In this document: piece by piece, positions 53,560-63,291 of the stretch | How positions within the stretch are numbered: the stretch's first letter is position 1 | Layout: each line of letters begins with the position of its first letter | From: Mycolicibacterium wolinskyi | Lineage (GTDB): Bacteria; Actinomycetota; Actinomycetes; Mycobacteriales; Mycobacteriaceae | Length of the DNA: 64,000 nucleotides | Assembly (NCBI RefSeq): GCF_002101965.1 | Contig: NZ_LQQA01000031.1 | Location: forward strand, 248,001 to 312,000 | Direction of reading: 5' to 3' | Position numbers and translations under genes: made by a program | Notes under the pieces: model-generated | The model's input: only the letters and a program-made list of their open reading frames with translations | What the model was told of the DNA's origin: nothing | Database searches by the model: none

Positions 53560-55835
53560 TGAACCAGCCCGACGACGCAGAATTCGCGGGATCACCCGAC
53601 ACCGACGAGGGGCCGGGCACTCAGCCGGCCAGCTTCGATGACCTCGACTTCGATTCGGCGTCGACCATGCGCCCGATGGCGACCCAGGCAGTGTTCCGGC
53701 CCGAGTTCGACGACTCCGACGACATCTCCCTGGGTTCGGGCGACACCGAGCCGCACGAGCACGCGACGATCGCCACCCGCATGTTGTCGCCGATCCGCCG
53801 GCTCGGTGGCGGGCTGGTGGAGATTCCCCGCGTGCCCGAGCGGGACCCGCTGACCGCATTGATGACGAATCCGGTGGTGGCCGAGTCGAAACGGTTCTGC
53901 TGGAACTGCGGCAAACCGGTCGGCCGCTCCTCCCCCGACGGCCACGCCCTGTCCGAGGGCTGGTGCCCGCATTGCGGCAGCGCCTATTCGTTCCTGCCGC
54001 AGTTGTCCCCTGGCGACATCGTGGCCGATCAGTACGAGATCAAGGGCTGCATCGCCCACGGCGGGCTGGGCTGGGTCTATCTGGCCTTCGACAAGAACGT
54101 CAACGACCGGCCCGTCGTGCTCAAAGGCCTGGTGCATTCCGGCGACGCCGAGGCACAGGCCATTGCCATGGCCGAGCGCCAATTCCTGGCCGAGGTGACC
54201 CACCCCGGGATCGTCAAGATCTACAACTTCGTCGAACACAACGACAAGCACGGCAACCCCGTCGGCTACATCGTGATGGAGTACGTCGGCGGAACGTCGC
54301 TCAAGCAGGCCAGGGGTACGAAACTGCCGGTGGCCGAGGCGATCGGCTACATGCTGGAGATCCTGCCCGCACTGGCCTACCTGCATTCGATCGGCCTGGC
54401 CTACAACGACCTCAAGCCCGAGAACATCATGATCACCGAGGCCCAGCTCAAGCTGATCGACCTCGGCGCGGTGTCGCGGCTCAACTCCTACGGATACCTG
54501 TACGGCACACCGGGTTACCAGGCTCCCGAGATCGTGCGGACCGGTCCGACCGTGGCCACCGACATCTACACCGTGGGCCGCACGCTCGCCGCGCTGACCC
54601 TGGATCTGCGCACGCGCCGGGGACGTTATGTCGACGGCCTGCCGTCCGAGGACCCCGTGCTGGCCACCTACGACTCGTTCGGCCGGTTGCTGCGCCGGGC
54701 AATCGATCCCGACCCGCGGCGCCGCTTCGCCAGTGCCGACGAGATGTCGGGACAGCTGCTCGGCGTGCTGCGCGAAGTGGTCGCCGCCGACAGCGGCGTG
54801 CCCCGGCCCGGCCTGTCGACGGTGTTCAGCCCGTCGCGGTCGACGTTCGGGGTGGACCTGCTCGTCGCGCACACCGACGTATACGTCGACGGCCAAGTGC
54901 ATTCCGAGAAGCTCACCGCGCAGGAGATCGTGCGGGCGCTGCCCGTGCCACTGGTCGACCGCACCGACGTCGGAGCCCCCATGCTGGTGGCCAGCGTGCT
55001 CAGCCAGCCCGTGCACACGCTCGACCAGTTGCGGGCGGCCCGCCACGGCGCGCTCGACTCCGACGGTGTCGACCTGTCGGAATCCATTGAGCTGCCGCTG
55101 ATGGAGGCGCGCGCGCTGTTGGATCTCGGCGACGTCGCCAAGGCCACCCGCAAGCTCGACGATCTCGCCGCACGAGTGGGCTGGCGCTGGCGGCTGATCT
55201 GGTTCCGCGCGGTCGCCGAGATGCTGTCCGCCGACTACGAATCGGCGACAAAGCATTTCACCGAGGTGCTGGACACGCTGCCCGGCGAGCTGGCACCGAA
55301 GCTTGCATTGGCCGCGACGGCCGAACTCGCCGGCACCGCCGACGAGCTGAAGTTCTACAAGACCGTGTGGAGCACCGACAACGGCGTGATCTCGGCGGGT
55401 TTCGGGTTGGCCAGAGCCGAATCGGTCGCCGGCGAGCGTGACAAAGCCGTCCAGACCCTTGACGAAGTGCCGCCCACGTCAAGGCATTTCACGACGGCCC
55501 GGCTCACGAGCGCGGTGACCCTGTTGTCGGGACGGTCGACCAGTGAGATCACCGAGCAGCACATCCGCGACGCCGCACGGCGCGTGGAGGCCCTGCCCGA
55601 TTCCGAGCCACGCGTGCTGCAGATCCGCGCGCTGGTGCTGGGCACCGCGATGGACTGGCTGGCCGACAATTCGGCGAGCAGCAATCACATCCTGGGCTTC
55701 CCGTTCACCGAGCACGGCCTCAAGCTCGGTGTCGAGGCGTCACTGCGTGCCCTGGCGCGGGTCGCCCCCACGCAGTCACACCGGTACGCGCTCGTCGATC
55801 TCGCCAACAGCGTGCGCCCGATGTCGACGTTCTGA
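53559..55835 (+). CDS. pknG: Serine/threonine protein kinase PknG
   Basis: This 758-aa soluble kinase controls glutamate and TCA flux by phosphorylating GarA. It has an N-terminal acidic region, then a rubredoxin-like metal site with Cys114, Cys117, Cys136 and Cys139 (CWNCG, CPHCG). The kinase domain spans about 152-400. The glycine loop is HGGLGWVY, the likely catalytic Lys is K189 and the catalytic loop is YNDLKPEN (Asp284). DLG replaces DFG, and the usual HRD arginine is absent, as in all PknG. A TPR domain covers about 480-750. The ATG overlaps the glnH stop (TGATG). Confidence 0.97.
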   Translation: MNQPDDAEFAGSPDTDEGPGTQPASFDDLDFDSASTMRPMATQAVFRPEFDDSDDISLGSGDTEPHEHATIATRMLSPIRRLGGGLVEIPRVPERDPLTALMTNPVVAESKRFCWNCGKPVGRSSPDGHALSEGWCPHCGSAYSFLPQLSPGDIVADQYEIKGCIAHGGLGWVYLAFDKNVNDRPVVLKGLVHSGDAEAQAIAMAERQFLAEVTHPGIVKIYNFVEHNDKHGNPVGYIVMEYVGGTSLKQARGTKLPVAEAIGYMLEILPALAYLHSIGLAYNDLKPENIMITEAQLKLIDLGAVSRLNSYGYLYGTPGYQAPEIVRTGPTVATDIYTVGRTLAALTLDLRTRRGRYVDGLPSEDPVLATYDSFGRLLRRAIDPDPRRRFASADEMSGQLLGVLREVVAADSGVPRPGLSTVFSPSRSTFGVDLLVAHTDVYVDGQVHSEKLTAQEIVRALPVPLVDRTDVGAPMLVASVLSQPVHTLDQLRAARHGALDSDGVDLSESIELPLMEARALLDLGDVAKATRKLDDLAARVGWRWRLIWFRAVAEMLSADYESATKHFTEVLDTLPGELAPKLALAATAELAGTADELKFYKTVWSTDNGVISAGFGLARAESVAGERDKAVQTLDEVPPTSRHFTTARLTSAVTLLSGRSTSEITEQHIRDAARRVEALPDSEPRVLQIRALVLGTAMDWLADNSASSNHILGFPFTEHGLKLGVEASLRALARVAPTQSHRYALVDLANSVRPMSTF

Positions 55836-55841
55836 GCACTG

Positions 55842-55901
55842 GCGAGCAGACGCGTAGGTACCCAGGAATGCGCCTTCCGGGGTACCTACGCGTCTGCTCG
55901 C
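55842..55901. terminator. Long perfect hairpin between pknG and ackA
   Basis: Two 22-nt arms (55842-55863 and 55880-55901) are exactly complementary, from GCGAGCAGACG at the base to GGTACCC at the top. The 16-nt loop can pair further (GGAA with TTCC). It fills the gap between the two converging stop codons. The GCGAGCAGACG sequence recurs at mycobacterial gene ends as I recall, so this is probably a shared bidirectional terminator. Confidence 0.8.
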
Positions 55902-55910
55902 GCCGGGAAG

Positions 55911-57041
55911 CTACACGACCTCCACACAGGCCTGTGCGATCGCCAGCTCCTCGTTGGTCGGCACGACCAGGACGGTCGTCGGCGAGTCGGGCGTCGAAAT
56001 CCGCCGTGCCTCTTTGGATCGCACGGAGTTGACCGTCTCATCGATCTGGATGCCGAGGCCGCTCAACCCCGCGAGCGCGTCACGGCGGACCGCGGCATCG
56101 TTCTCCCCCACCCCGGCGGTGAAGGTGATGACGTCGGTGTTGCCGAGCACGGCGAGGTATGCGCCGATGTATTTCCGCAACCGGTGGATGTAGACGTCGT
56201 AGGCGAGTTGTGCTGACTCATCCCCGGAGTCGATGCGCTGGTGCAGTTTCCGGAAATCGTTCTCGCCGCCGAGTCCGAGGACACCCGAGCGGCGGTTGAG
56301 CATCGACTCGATGTCCTCGACGCCCATCCCGGCCGTGCGCCACAGGTACATGATGATGCCGGGGTCGATGTCACCGCTGCGGGTGCCCATCACCAAACCC
56401 TCCATCGGAGTGAGGCCCATGGAGGTGTCGACGGGCCTGCCACCGGCGATCGCCGACGCGGACGCGCCGTTACCGAGATGCAGCACAATCTGATTCAGCG
56501 ATTCATACGATCGGTCCAGGAACGCCGCGGCTTGCTGGCTGACGTACTCGTGCGACGTGCCGTGGAAGCCGTATCGGCGGATCTTCCACTCCTCGGCCAA
56601 CTTGTCGTCGATCGCGTATGTCGCGGCGGCGGCGGGCAGATGATGGAAGAACGCGGTGTCGAACACCGCCACGTGCGGCAGGTCGGGCAGCAGCTTGCGG
56701 GCCACCTTGATACCGAGCACGGCAGGCGGATTGTGCAACGGCGCCAATGGCGCGAGTTCCTCGACCTTGGCGATCAGGGCGTCGTCGATGATGGTCGGGC
56801 GATAGAACGTCTTGCCGCCGTGTACGACGCGATGGCCCACGGCGACGAGTCCGAGGGCGTCGAGGTCGAGCCCGCCTGCGGCGAGTTCGTCGAACGCGGC
56901 CCGCAGCGCGGCGTCGTGATCGGGTACCGAACCCGAACCGATCTCCTCGATGATCCCGTCCGCCAGGAATTCTCGCGAACCTGGCTGCACCACAGCATAT
57001 TTGAGCGACGACGAACCGGAATTGACAACGAGAACGGTCAC
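55911..57041 (-). CDS. ackA: Acetate kinase
   Basis: This 376-aa ASKHA-fold kinase interconverts acetyl phosphate and acetate with ADP/ATP. Motifs are VLVVNSGSSSLKYAVV (signature 1), VGHRVVHGG, DTAFFHH, RRYGFHGTSHEYVS (signature 2), HLGNGASASAI and FTAGVGEND. The GTG start overlaps the pta stop by 4 nt. Length is slightly below the usual 400 aa, as in other mycobacteria. With Pta it forms the acetate overflow and assimilation route. Confidence 0.96.
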   Translation of the reverse strand: MTVLVVNSGSSSLKYAVVQPGSREFLADGIIEEIGSGSVPDHDAALRAAFDELAAGGLDLDALGLVAVGHRVVHGGKTFYRPTIIDDALIAKVEELAPLAPLHNPPAVLGIKVARKLLPDLPHVAVFDTAFFHHLPAAAATYAIDDKLAEEWKIRRYGFHGTSHEYVSQQAAAFLDRSYESLNQIVLHLGNGASASAIAGGRPVDTSMGLTPMEGLVMGTRSGDIDPGIIMYLWRTAGMGVEDIESMLNRRSGVLGLGGENDFRKLHQRIDSGDESAQLAYDVYIHRLRKYIGAYLAVLGNTDVITFTAGVGENDAAVRRDALAGLSGLGIQIDETVNSVRSKEARRISTPDSPTTVLVVPTNEELAIAQACVEVV

Positions 57042-59116
57042 GGCTGCCCCTGCGCCTGGATCGCGGTGATCGCCACGGTGTTGACGATGTCTTCGACGAG
57101 TGCACCGCGGGACAGATCGTTGACCGGTTTGTTGAGCCCTTGCAGCACCGGGCCGATCGCGATCGCACCCGCACTGCGCTGCACGGCCTTGTACGTGTTG
57201 TTGCCCGTGTTGAGGTCGGGGAAGATCAGCACTGTGGCCCGCCCCGCCACCTCCGAATCGGGCATCTTCGTCTTGGCCACCGACGGTTCCACCGCCGCGT
57301 CGTACTGGATCGGCCCCTCGACGAGAAGCGACGGTTCCCGCTGGCGCACCAATTCCGTTGCCGCCCTGACCTTGTCGACATCGGCACCGGTCCCGGAGGT
57401 TCCGGTCGAATAGGACAGCATCGCGACGCGCGGGTCGATGCCGAACTGCGCGGCCGTGCGGGCCGAGGAGATCGCGATGTCGGCCAGTTGCTCGGACGTC
57501 GGATCGGGCACGATCGCGCAGTCGCCGTAGGCCAGCACGCGATCCTCGAGGCACATCAGGAAGATGCTCGACACGGTCGAGACATCGGGCAGGGTCTTGA
57601 TGATCTCGAACGCAGGCCGGACGGTGTGCGCCGTGGTGTGCATGGCCCCGGACACCATGCCGTCGACCATGTCGTTGTGCACCAGCATGGTGCCGAAGTA
57701 GGACACGTCGTGGATGATCTCGCGGGCCTGCTCGACCGTCACGCCCTTGTGCTTGCGCAGTTCGGCGTACTGGTCGGCGAACTGGTCGCACAGCTCGCTG
57801 GTACGTGGGTTGAGCACCGTGGCGGCCGCCAGGTCGACACCGAGTTCGGCTGCCCGGGAGCGGATCTGACTCTCGTCGCCGAGGATCGTGAGATCGGCGA
57901 CGCTGCGCTGCAGCAGCCGCCCCGCCGCTTTGAGGATGCGGTCGTCCTCGCCTTCGGGCAGCACGATGCGCCGGATGTCCGAGCGTGCCCGATCCAGCAG
58001 CTGGTAGGTGAACATCTGCGGCGTCGTGACCGTGGGAATCGAGATGCTCAGCTGCGCGAGCAGGTCATTGACGTCGACATGGTCGTCCATCAACGCCAGC
58101 GCGGTGTCGATCTTGCGTTGCGACCCCGCGGTGACCCGTCCGCGCGTGCCCGCCACGCGGCTCGCGGTCTCGAACGTGCCGTACTTGGTCGCGACGATCG
58201 GCAACCGGAGCCCCAGCCCCGACACCAGCGACGCGATCGCCGGGTGCAGATCGAGTCCACCGTTGAGGATGATGCCCGACAGCGACGGAAACCCTTCGGC
58301 GGCATGGGCGCTCACCACCGCGAGCACCACATCGGAACGATCACCCGGCGTGATCACCGCGACGCCTTCGGTGAGGCGTTCCAGCACGTGCTCGGCGGTC
58401 ATGCCGGCCACCAGCACGCCCATCGCCTCGCGCGACAGCAGTGCCGGGTCGCCGGCGATCACGGTGCCGTCGACGGCCTTCTGCAGTTCGGCCACCGACG
58501 GAGCGACCAACAGCGGCTCCTCGGGCAGCACGTACGCCGGTGGCCCGAGCGGTTTGAGGGCGTTGGCCACCACGGTCAGCTGGGCCGGGTCACACCGGTT
58601 GGCGACCACGGCCGCGGCGTGCGCGTGCTGGCCGGCGAGTTCGGCCAGGCACACCTCGACGACGTGCGCGACCTCGTCGGGGGTCCGGTCGGCGGCCTTC
58701 ACCGCGAGCACGACGGGTGCGCCGAGGTTCACCGCGATGCGCGCGTTCATGTTCAGCTCGCTCGGCGTGGCCACGTCGGTGTAGTCGCTCCCGACGATCA
58801 GCACCGCATCGCACTGGTCGGCGACGCGGTGGAACCGGTCGACAATCTCGGTGATCGCGGCGTCGGGGTCCTCGTGCACCTGCTGATAGCCGACGCCGAC
58901 GCATTCCTCGTAGGCGAGGCCGGCCGTCGTCCCGGCCAGCAACAGTTCGAGGATGTAGTCGCGGTCCTCGCCCAACCGCGTGATGGGCCGGAACACCCCG
59001 ACCTTGGGCACCGTCGCCGCAAGCCGGTGCAGAATGCCCAGCGCAATGGTCGACTTACCGGTGTCGCCTTCAGGTGAGGCTATGTAGATCGCGGTCGCGA
59101 TGTTTCCATCCGGCAC
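57038..59116 (-). CDS. pta: Phosphate acetyltransferase
   Basis: This 692-aa long-form Pta turns acetyl-CoA and phosphate into acetyl phosphate. The N-terminal domain is a BioD-like P-loop fold (YIASPEGDTGKSTIALGIL). A DRTGG domain sits in the middle (about 210-330), and the C-terminal PTA domain (about 365-690) shows RIVLPEGEDDRILKAA, SYSTGTSGTGADVDKV, EGPIQYDAAV and FPDLNTGNNTYKAVQRSAGA. The GTG at 59116 gives the M. tuberculosis-like length. It is first in the pta-ackA operon. Confidence 0.95.
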   Translation of the reverse strand: MPDGNIATAIYIASPEGDTGKSTIALGILHRLAATVPKVGVFRPITRLGEDRDYILELLLAGTTAGLAYEECVGVGYQQVHEDPDAAITEIVDRFHRVADQCDAVLIVGSDYTDVATPSELNMNARIAVNLGAPVVLAVKAADRTPDEVAHVVEVCLAELAGQHAHAAAVVANRCDPAQLTVVANALKPLGPPAYVLPEEPLLVAPSVAELQKAVDGTVIAGDPALLSREAMGVLVAGMTAEHVLERLTEGVAVITPGDRSDVVLAVVSAHAAEGFPSLSGIILNGGLDLHPAIASLVSGLGLRLPIVATKYGTFETASRVAGTRGRVTAGSQRKIDTALALMDDHVDVNDLLAQLSISIPTVTTPQMFTYQLLDRARSDIRRIVLPEGEDDRILKAAGRLLQRSVADLTILGDESQIRSRAAELGVDLAAATVLNPRTSELCDQFADQYAELRKHKGVTVEQAREIIHDVSYFGTMLVHNDMVDGMVSGAMHTTAHTVRPAFEIIKTLPDVSTVSSIFLMCLEDRVLAYGDCAIVPDPTSEQLADIAISSARTAAQFGIDPRVAMLSYSTGTSGTGADVDKVRAATELVRQREPSLLVEGPIQYDAAVEPSVAKTKMPDSEVAGRATVLIFPDLNTGNNTYKAVQRSAGAIAIGPVLQGLNKPVNDLSRGALVEDIVNTVAITAIQAQGQP

Positions 59117-59135
59117 GACTACAGCATTCCCTAGA

Positions 59136-60470
59136 TCAGGTCAGCTCCGCCAGCGCGGCCCCGAACTCGGTGCACAACCAGTCGACGTCGGCCATGGTGA
59201 ACACGAGCGGCGGCCGGATCTTGAGCACGTTGCCGTCCGATCCGCATACCGAGATGAGGACCCGGCGGTCGCGCATCGCGTTGACCAGATCGTGGGCTGC
59301 GGCCCGGTTCGGCAGCGCGGTTTCGAGATCGGTGACGACCTCGACCCCGACATAGAGCCCGCACCCACGGACGTCACCAATACGGGGATGGCCTGCGGTG
59401 ATGCGGGCGAGTTCATCCCGCAGCGTCGCCCCGACCCGGGCGGCGTTGGCGATCAACTGCTCGTCCTCGATGACGTCGAGGACTGCAGCCGCAGCCGCCA
59501 TCGACACCGGGTTGCCGCCGAACGTGTTGAAGTAGGGCACGCCGCGGGCAAACGCCTCAAGCACCTCGCTGCGGGCCGCCATCGCCGCGACGGGGAGCCC
59601 GTTGGCCATCGGCTTGCCCATCGTGACCAGGTCGGGGACGACGCCGTGGCGGCTGAACCCCCACATCGAGTCGCCGGTCCGGCCGAAACCGGGCTGTACC
59701 TCGTCGGCGATGAACACTCCACCCGCGGCGCGGACGGCCTCGACCGCGGGACCGAGCACCGACGGATCCGGATAGATGCCGTCCGACGAGAAGATGGTGT
59801 CGACGATGAGGCAGCGCACGCCGTGACCGGCCGCCTGCAGGTCGGTGAGCGCCGCTTGGACGTCGGCACGGAACTTCGCGGCCACGGCCGTGCCGGTGCG
59901 ATAGCTGTCGGGGGCAGGCACCGTGCGGACATGCGGGCCGACGGTCGTGTCACCGCCGAGCGACGGTGAAATCGCCGTCACCGCTTCGGTATTGCCGTGA
60001 TAGGCGTCACGCGTCACGATGACACCCGTTGCTCCGGTGTACATCTGGGCGACCCGCAGGGCGAGGTCGTTGGCCTCCGAACCGGTGCACGCGTACATCA
60101 CCTGGTCGATGTCGTCGGCGCCGGAATCTGCGAAAGTGCCCAGCAGCCGGGCCGAGTAGTCGACGATGCCCTCGTGCAGATAGCGGGTGTGGGTGTTGAG
60201 GGTTTCGAGCTGCCGGGTGACCGCGGATACGACGTGGGGATGGCAGTGCCCGACGCTGACGACGTTGTTGTAGGCGTCGAGATACCGCACGCCGTCCACG
60301 TCGAACATGTGGCTGCCCCGGCCACGGACCAGGTGTACCGGCCGTTCATAGAACAGCCGGTACGCCGGTCCGAGCAGGCGGGTGCGGGCTGAGATCAGTT
60401 GTTCGGTACCCGGATCGGTCGCAAGACCGCCCGTGTAGCTGTTCGAATCCATGATGTTGGAAAAACTCAT
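59136..60470 (-). CDS. Class III aminotransferase, phospho-lyase-like (AGXT2L type)
   Basis: This 444-aa PLP enzyme has a class III fold with PLP lysine K286 (VTMGKPMANG) and Asp256 (FIADEVQ). Its N-terminal third (YLDAYNNVVSVGHCHPHVV, LNTHTRYLHEGIVDYSARLL, CTGSEANDLALR) and C-terminus (RRVLISVCGSDGNVLKIRPPLVF) are much closer to ethanolamine-phosphate and phosphohydroxylysine phospho-lyases than to GABA transaminases, from memory of those sequences. Such enzymes release ammonia and phosphate from a phosphorylated amino alcohol to leave an aldehyde. The permease gene lies 17 nt upstream, and an APH kinase is divergent. Confidence 0.85.
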   Translation of the reverse strand: MSFSNIMDSNSYTGGLATDPGTEQLISARTRLLGPAYRLFYERPVHLVRGRGSHMFDVDGVRYLDAYNNVVSVGHCHPHVVSAVTRQLETLNTHTRYLHEGIVDYSARLLGTFADSGADDIDQVMYACTGSEANDLALRVAQMYTGATGVIVTRDAYHGNTEAVTAISPSLGGDTTVGPHVRTVPAPDSYRTGTAVAAKFRADVQAALTDLQAAGHGVRCLIVDTIFSSDGIYPDPSVLGPAVEAVRAAGGVFIADEVQPGFGRTGDSMWGFSRHGVVPDLVTMGKPMANGLPVAAMAARSEVLEAFARGVPYFNTFGGNPVSMAAAAAVLDVIEDEQLIANAARVGATLRDELARITAGHPRIGDVRGCGLYVGVEVVTDLETALPNRAAAHDLVNAMRDRRVLISVCGSDGNVLKIRPPLVFTMADVDWLCTEFGAALAELT

Positions 60471-60487
60471 GCCCGCGTCCCCCTTAC

Positions 60488-62053
60488 TCAGCGTTCGTGC
60501 GCTTCCTCCAACACCGTGCGGCCCAGGTCGGAATACCGCTGCGGATCCCGGTATTTCAGGAACAGCGCCAACAGCACACCACCGATTCCGACGATGCCAA
60601 CAACATACGGGATCGCGGTGAAGACCCAGTCGGATGCGGCGGCGCCCGCGGCGAACGACGCGTTCTTGGCCAGCAGATAGATCACATAGAGCATGCCGGT
60701 TCCGCCGAGCAGCGGAGCCAGGAACGTGGTGAACCAGTTGGCGGTCTCCGGGTGGCGTTTTTGCACATGGAAGTACGAGATCACCGAGAACGCCGCCAGC
60801 GCCTGCACGATCATGATGGCCGTGGTGCCGAGGAGCGCCATCAAGCCGTACAGCCCGGTGTAGGGGTCACGCCCGGTGAGGTCGAAGAACAACACCACCA
60901 GGGTCGCGAAGCCGGTCTGCACGAAACCGGCGATGTGTGGTGAGCCGTGCACCGGATGCGTCGCGCCGATCGTCTTGCGCATGCCGGGGATGATGTTCTC
61001 GCGCCCGAGTGCGTACAGGTAACGCGCAGCGCAGTTGTGGAACGCCATGCCGCACGCGAACGATCCGGTCATCAACAGGATCTTGAACAGATCGACGGCC
61101 CACTGCCCGAGATGCTCGTGTACGGGATTGAAGAAGATATTGCCCGCGGTCGACGAATCCTGCGCCAGCGCAACAGCATTCTGCGGTCCGGTGCCGACGA
61201 TCGCCAGCCACGACACCAGCACGTAGAACACGCCGATGCCGACCACCGAGCTGATCACCGCGATCGGGATGATCTTCTTGGGGTTACGTGATTCCTCGCC
61301 GTACATGGCGCTCGACTCGAAGCCGACCCAGGACCAGAAGGCGAAGAACAGGCCGACGCCTGCTGATCCGGCGACCGCGATCATGCTTCCGTCGGCGCCG
61401 GCAACCTCACCGGACAGACTGTGAAATCCGTTGAGCGGGTTGAGCGATCCGAGAGACCAGCCCTGCGGGCCACCGCCGGTGAAGACGACCGAGAGCGCCA
61501 TCATCGCAAGCATCACGATCTCGGTGATGAGGAAGACACCCAGCACCTTGGCCGCAAGATTGATGTCGAAGTAGGTCAGCACCGCGTTGACGGCGAGCAT
61601 GACGACCGCGAACACGATCCACGGCACGTCGATGCCGAAGAACGATTTGAACAGATCGTTGCCGAAGAACGAGAAGATGCCGATGAGCGAGGCTTCGAAC
61701 ACCATGTACGCCAACGCTGTCAGGAAACCGGCACCCAACCCGACGATGCGGCCGAGCCCGTGGGAGATGTACCCGTAGAACGCACCGGTCGCGGTGATGT
61801 GCTTGCTCATCGCGGCGTAGCCGATCGCGAAGAGGGTCAACACGATCGTGGCCACGAAGTAGCCCGCGGGCGCGTAGGCGCCGTTGCCGAATCCGACCGA
61901 GATCGGGACGTTGCCGACCATGGCGGTGATGGGTGCGGCGGTGGCCACCGCCATGAACAACACGCCGACCAAACCCACCGCGTTGGGCTTGAGACGTTGG
62001 ATGCCGCTGGACGGCGTTTGAGATGGAGATGGAGGATCGATGATCTCGCTCAT
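60488..62053 (-). CDS. APC-family amino acid/polyamine permease
   Basis: This 521-aa permease of about 12 helices has KPNAVGLVGVLFMAVATAAPITAMVGNVPISVGFGNG as the substrate-binding first helix and FAFWSWVGFESSAMYGEESRNPKKIIPIAV after helix 6. It probably imports the amine or amino alcohol handled by the downstream aminotransferase. The ATG at 62053 is followed 1.55 kb later by that gene in the same operon. TTTGGTC repeats lie in the divergent region upstream. Confidence 0.88.
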   Translation of the reverse strand: MSEIIDPPSPSQTPSSGIQRLKPNAVGLVGVLFMAVATAAPITAMVGNVPISVGFGNGAYAPAGYFVATIVLTLFAIGYAAMSKHITATGAFYGYISHGLGRIVGLGAGFLTALAYMVFEASLIGIFSFFGNDLFKSFFGIDVPWIVFAVVMLAVNAVLTYFDINLAAKVLGVFLITEIVMLAMMALSVVFTGGGPQGWSLGSLNPLNGFHSLSGEVAGADGSMIAVAGSAGVGLFFAFWSWVGFESSAMYGEESRNPKKIIPIAVISSVVGIGVFYVLVSWLAIVGTGPQNAVALAQDSSTAGNIFFNPVHEHLGQWAVDLFKILLMTGSFACGMAFHNCAARYLYALGRENIIPGMRKTIGATHPVHGSPHIAGFVQTGFATLVVLFFDLTGRDPYTGLYGLMALLGTTAIMIVQALAAFSVISYFHVQKRHPETANWFTTFLAPLLGGTGMLYVIYLLAKNASFAAGAAASDWVFTAIPYVVGIVGIGGVLLALFLKYRDPQRYSDLGRTVLEEAHER

Positions 62054-62065
62054 TGTGGACCCACT

Positions 62066-62074
62066 TTTGGTCTG
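62066..62074. promoter_or_regulatory. TTTGGTC element near the permease start
   Basis: TTTTGGTCTG lies about 13 bp before the permease ATG. It matches the core of the two direct repeats next to the APH kinase start. Confidence 0.35.
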
Positions 62075-62226
62075 GTTTCAACGCGTCGACGACAGCGTTG
62101 TGGTGCGACGGAGGCCATTTCTACCGCTCGCAGAACGCTTGGTCAACTTGGAAATCCCTGGCTGACAAGGCTTTTGTTGCGGCCATGTTTCGAACCTGGC
62201 AATCATGCAACAGCCAGGTTAAACCG

Positions 62227-62260
62227 GCTCATTTGGTCTGCTCGTGCTGCTCATTTGGTC
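62227..62260. promoter_or_regulatory. Two direct repeats of GCTCATTTGGTC, 22 bp apart
   Basis: Identical 12-bp copies at 62227-62238 and 62249-62260 are spaced by two helical turns. They end 12 bp before the kinase ATG, at the promoter. They are a candidate operator for a regulator encoded outside the window. Confidence 0.5.
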
Positions 62261-62272
62261 CACACTCGGTGC

Positions 62273-63283
62273 ATGCCGGGACTGCCTGCTGATCACGAAC
62301 TGTTCGCGAGGGCCGCCCTGCCGTCGTACCGGCGCGACCCCGAGACGCCGCTGCGCCTGCTGAGCCTGTCCGAGAACGCCACCTATCTCGTCGCCGACGA
62401 CGACCCGATGGTGTTGCGCGTGCACCGGCCGGGCTACCACTCACTGGCCGGCATCGGCTCCGAACTCGACTGGATGGCCGCTCTCCGGCGTGAAACACCG
62501 GTGAGGACACCACAACTCGTGTGCTCGTCGACCGGCGCGCACGTGGTGACGGCCGTTGTTGGCGATCGCGAACTGCACGTCGATGCGGTGAGCTTCGTGC
62601 CCGGGTGCACGGCCGAAGAAGCTGCCGACGCAGTTGGGTTCGCCAAACTCGGCGAGCTGACGGCGATCATGCATGAACACACGCAGCGCTGGACCCCACC
62701 GGCCGGCTTCACCCGCTTCAGCTGGGACCTCGACGCGATTCTGGGGCCGCACGCCCGCTGGGGGAACTGGCGCGCCGCTCCGGCTCTCACCACCGAGGAC
62801 CGAGCCGTGATCCGAGCCGCGGTGACCGAGATCACCCAGCGGCTCGACGAGTTCGGCACGGGCCCGGATCGCTTCGGGCTGATTCACGCCGACCTGCGGC
62901 TGTCGAACCTCATGGTTGACCCCGCTGCACCGGGCACCGACATCACGGTGATCGACTTCGACGACTGCGGGTGGTCGTGGCATTTGGCCGATCTCGCCGC
63001 CGTCCTGTCGTGGATCGAGGACGCACCGCAGGCCGACGCCATCATCAGTGAATGGCTGCGCGGCTACCGGTCCGTGCGGCATCTGCCCGACGATCACCTG
63101 GCGCTCGTGCCGACGTTCGTGATGTTGCGTCGGGTGCAGTTGACGGCGTGGATCGCGTCGCATGCCGATGCCGACGCGGCCATCGCCGTCGGCGCCGACT
63201 ATGCCCGCGGCACCGCGCGGCTGGCCGACCGCTACCTTGGCGATCAAACCTGGCTGCAGGACGCCGTTTTCACAACCGCTTAG
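62273..63283 (+). CDS. APH-type phosphotransferase (possible amino-alcohol kinase)
   Basis: This 336-aa kinase-fold protein has Brenner motif HADLRLSN (His205, Asp207, Asn212) and metal Asp228 in VIDFDDCGWSWHLADLA. The N-lobe reads LRLLSLSENATYLVADDDPMVLRVHRPGYHS. It belongs to the homoserine-kinase/aminoglycoside-phosphotransferase superfamily, which includes hydroxylysine kinase. Beside a phospho-lyase-like aminotransferase it would supply the phosphorylated substrate. ATG 62273 starts right after the paired repeats. Antibiotic resistance is unlikely from context. Confidence 0.83.
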   Translation: MPGLPADHELFARAALPSYRRDPETPLRLLSLSENATYLVADDDPMVLRVHRPGYHSLAGIGSELDWMAALRRETPVRTPQLVCSSTGAHVVTAVVGDRELHVDAVSFVPGCTAEEAADAVGFAKLGELTAIMHEHTQRWTPPAGFTRFSWDLDAILGPHARWGNWRAAPALTTEDRAVIRAAVTEITQRLDEFGTGPDRFGLIHADLRLSNLMVDPAAPGTDITVIDFDDCGWSWHLADLAAVLSWIEDAPQADAIISEWLRGYRSVRHLPDDHLALVPTFVMLRRVQLTAWIASHADADAAIAVGADYARGTARLADRYLGDQTWLQDAVFTTA

Positions 63284-63291
63284 GAGCGACA

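Noticed and set aside
57140..59077. A 645-codon plus-strand frame opposite pta
   Set aside because: It is the antisense shadow of pta, without domains.
62273..63283. Aminoglycoside resistance gene
   Set aside because: The APH fold alone does not show resistance. The gene sits in an operon with an SDR and is divergent from a permease and aminotransferase, which suggests metabolism.
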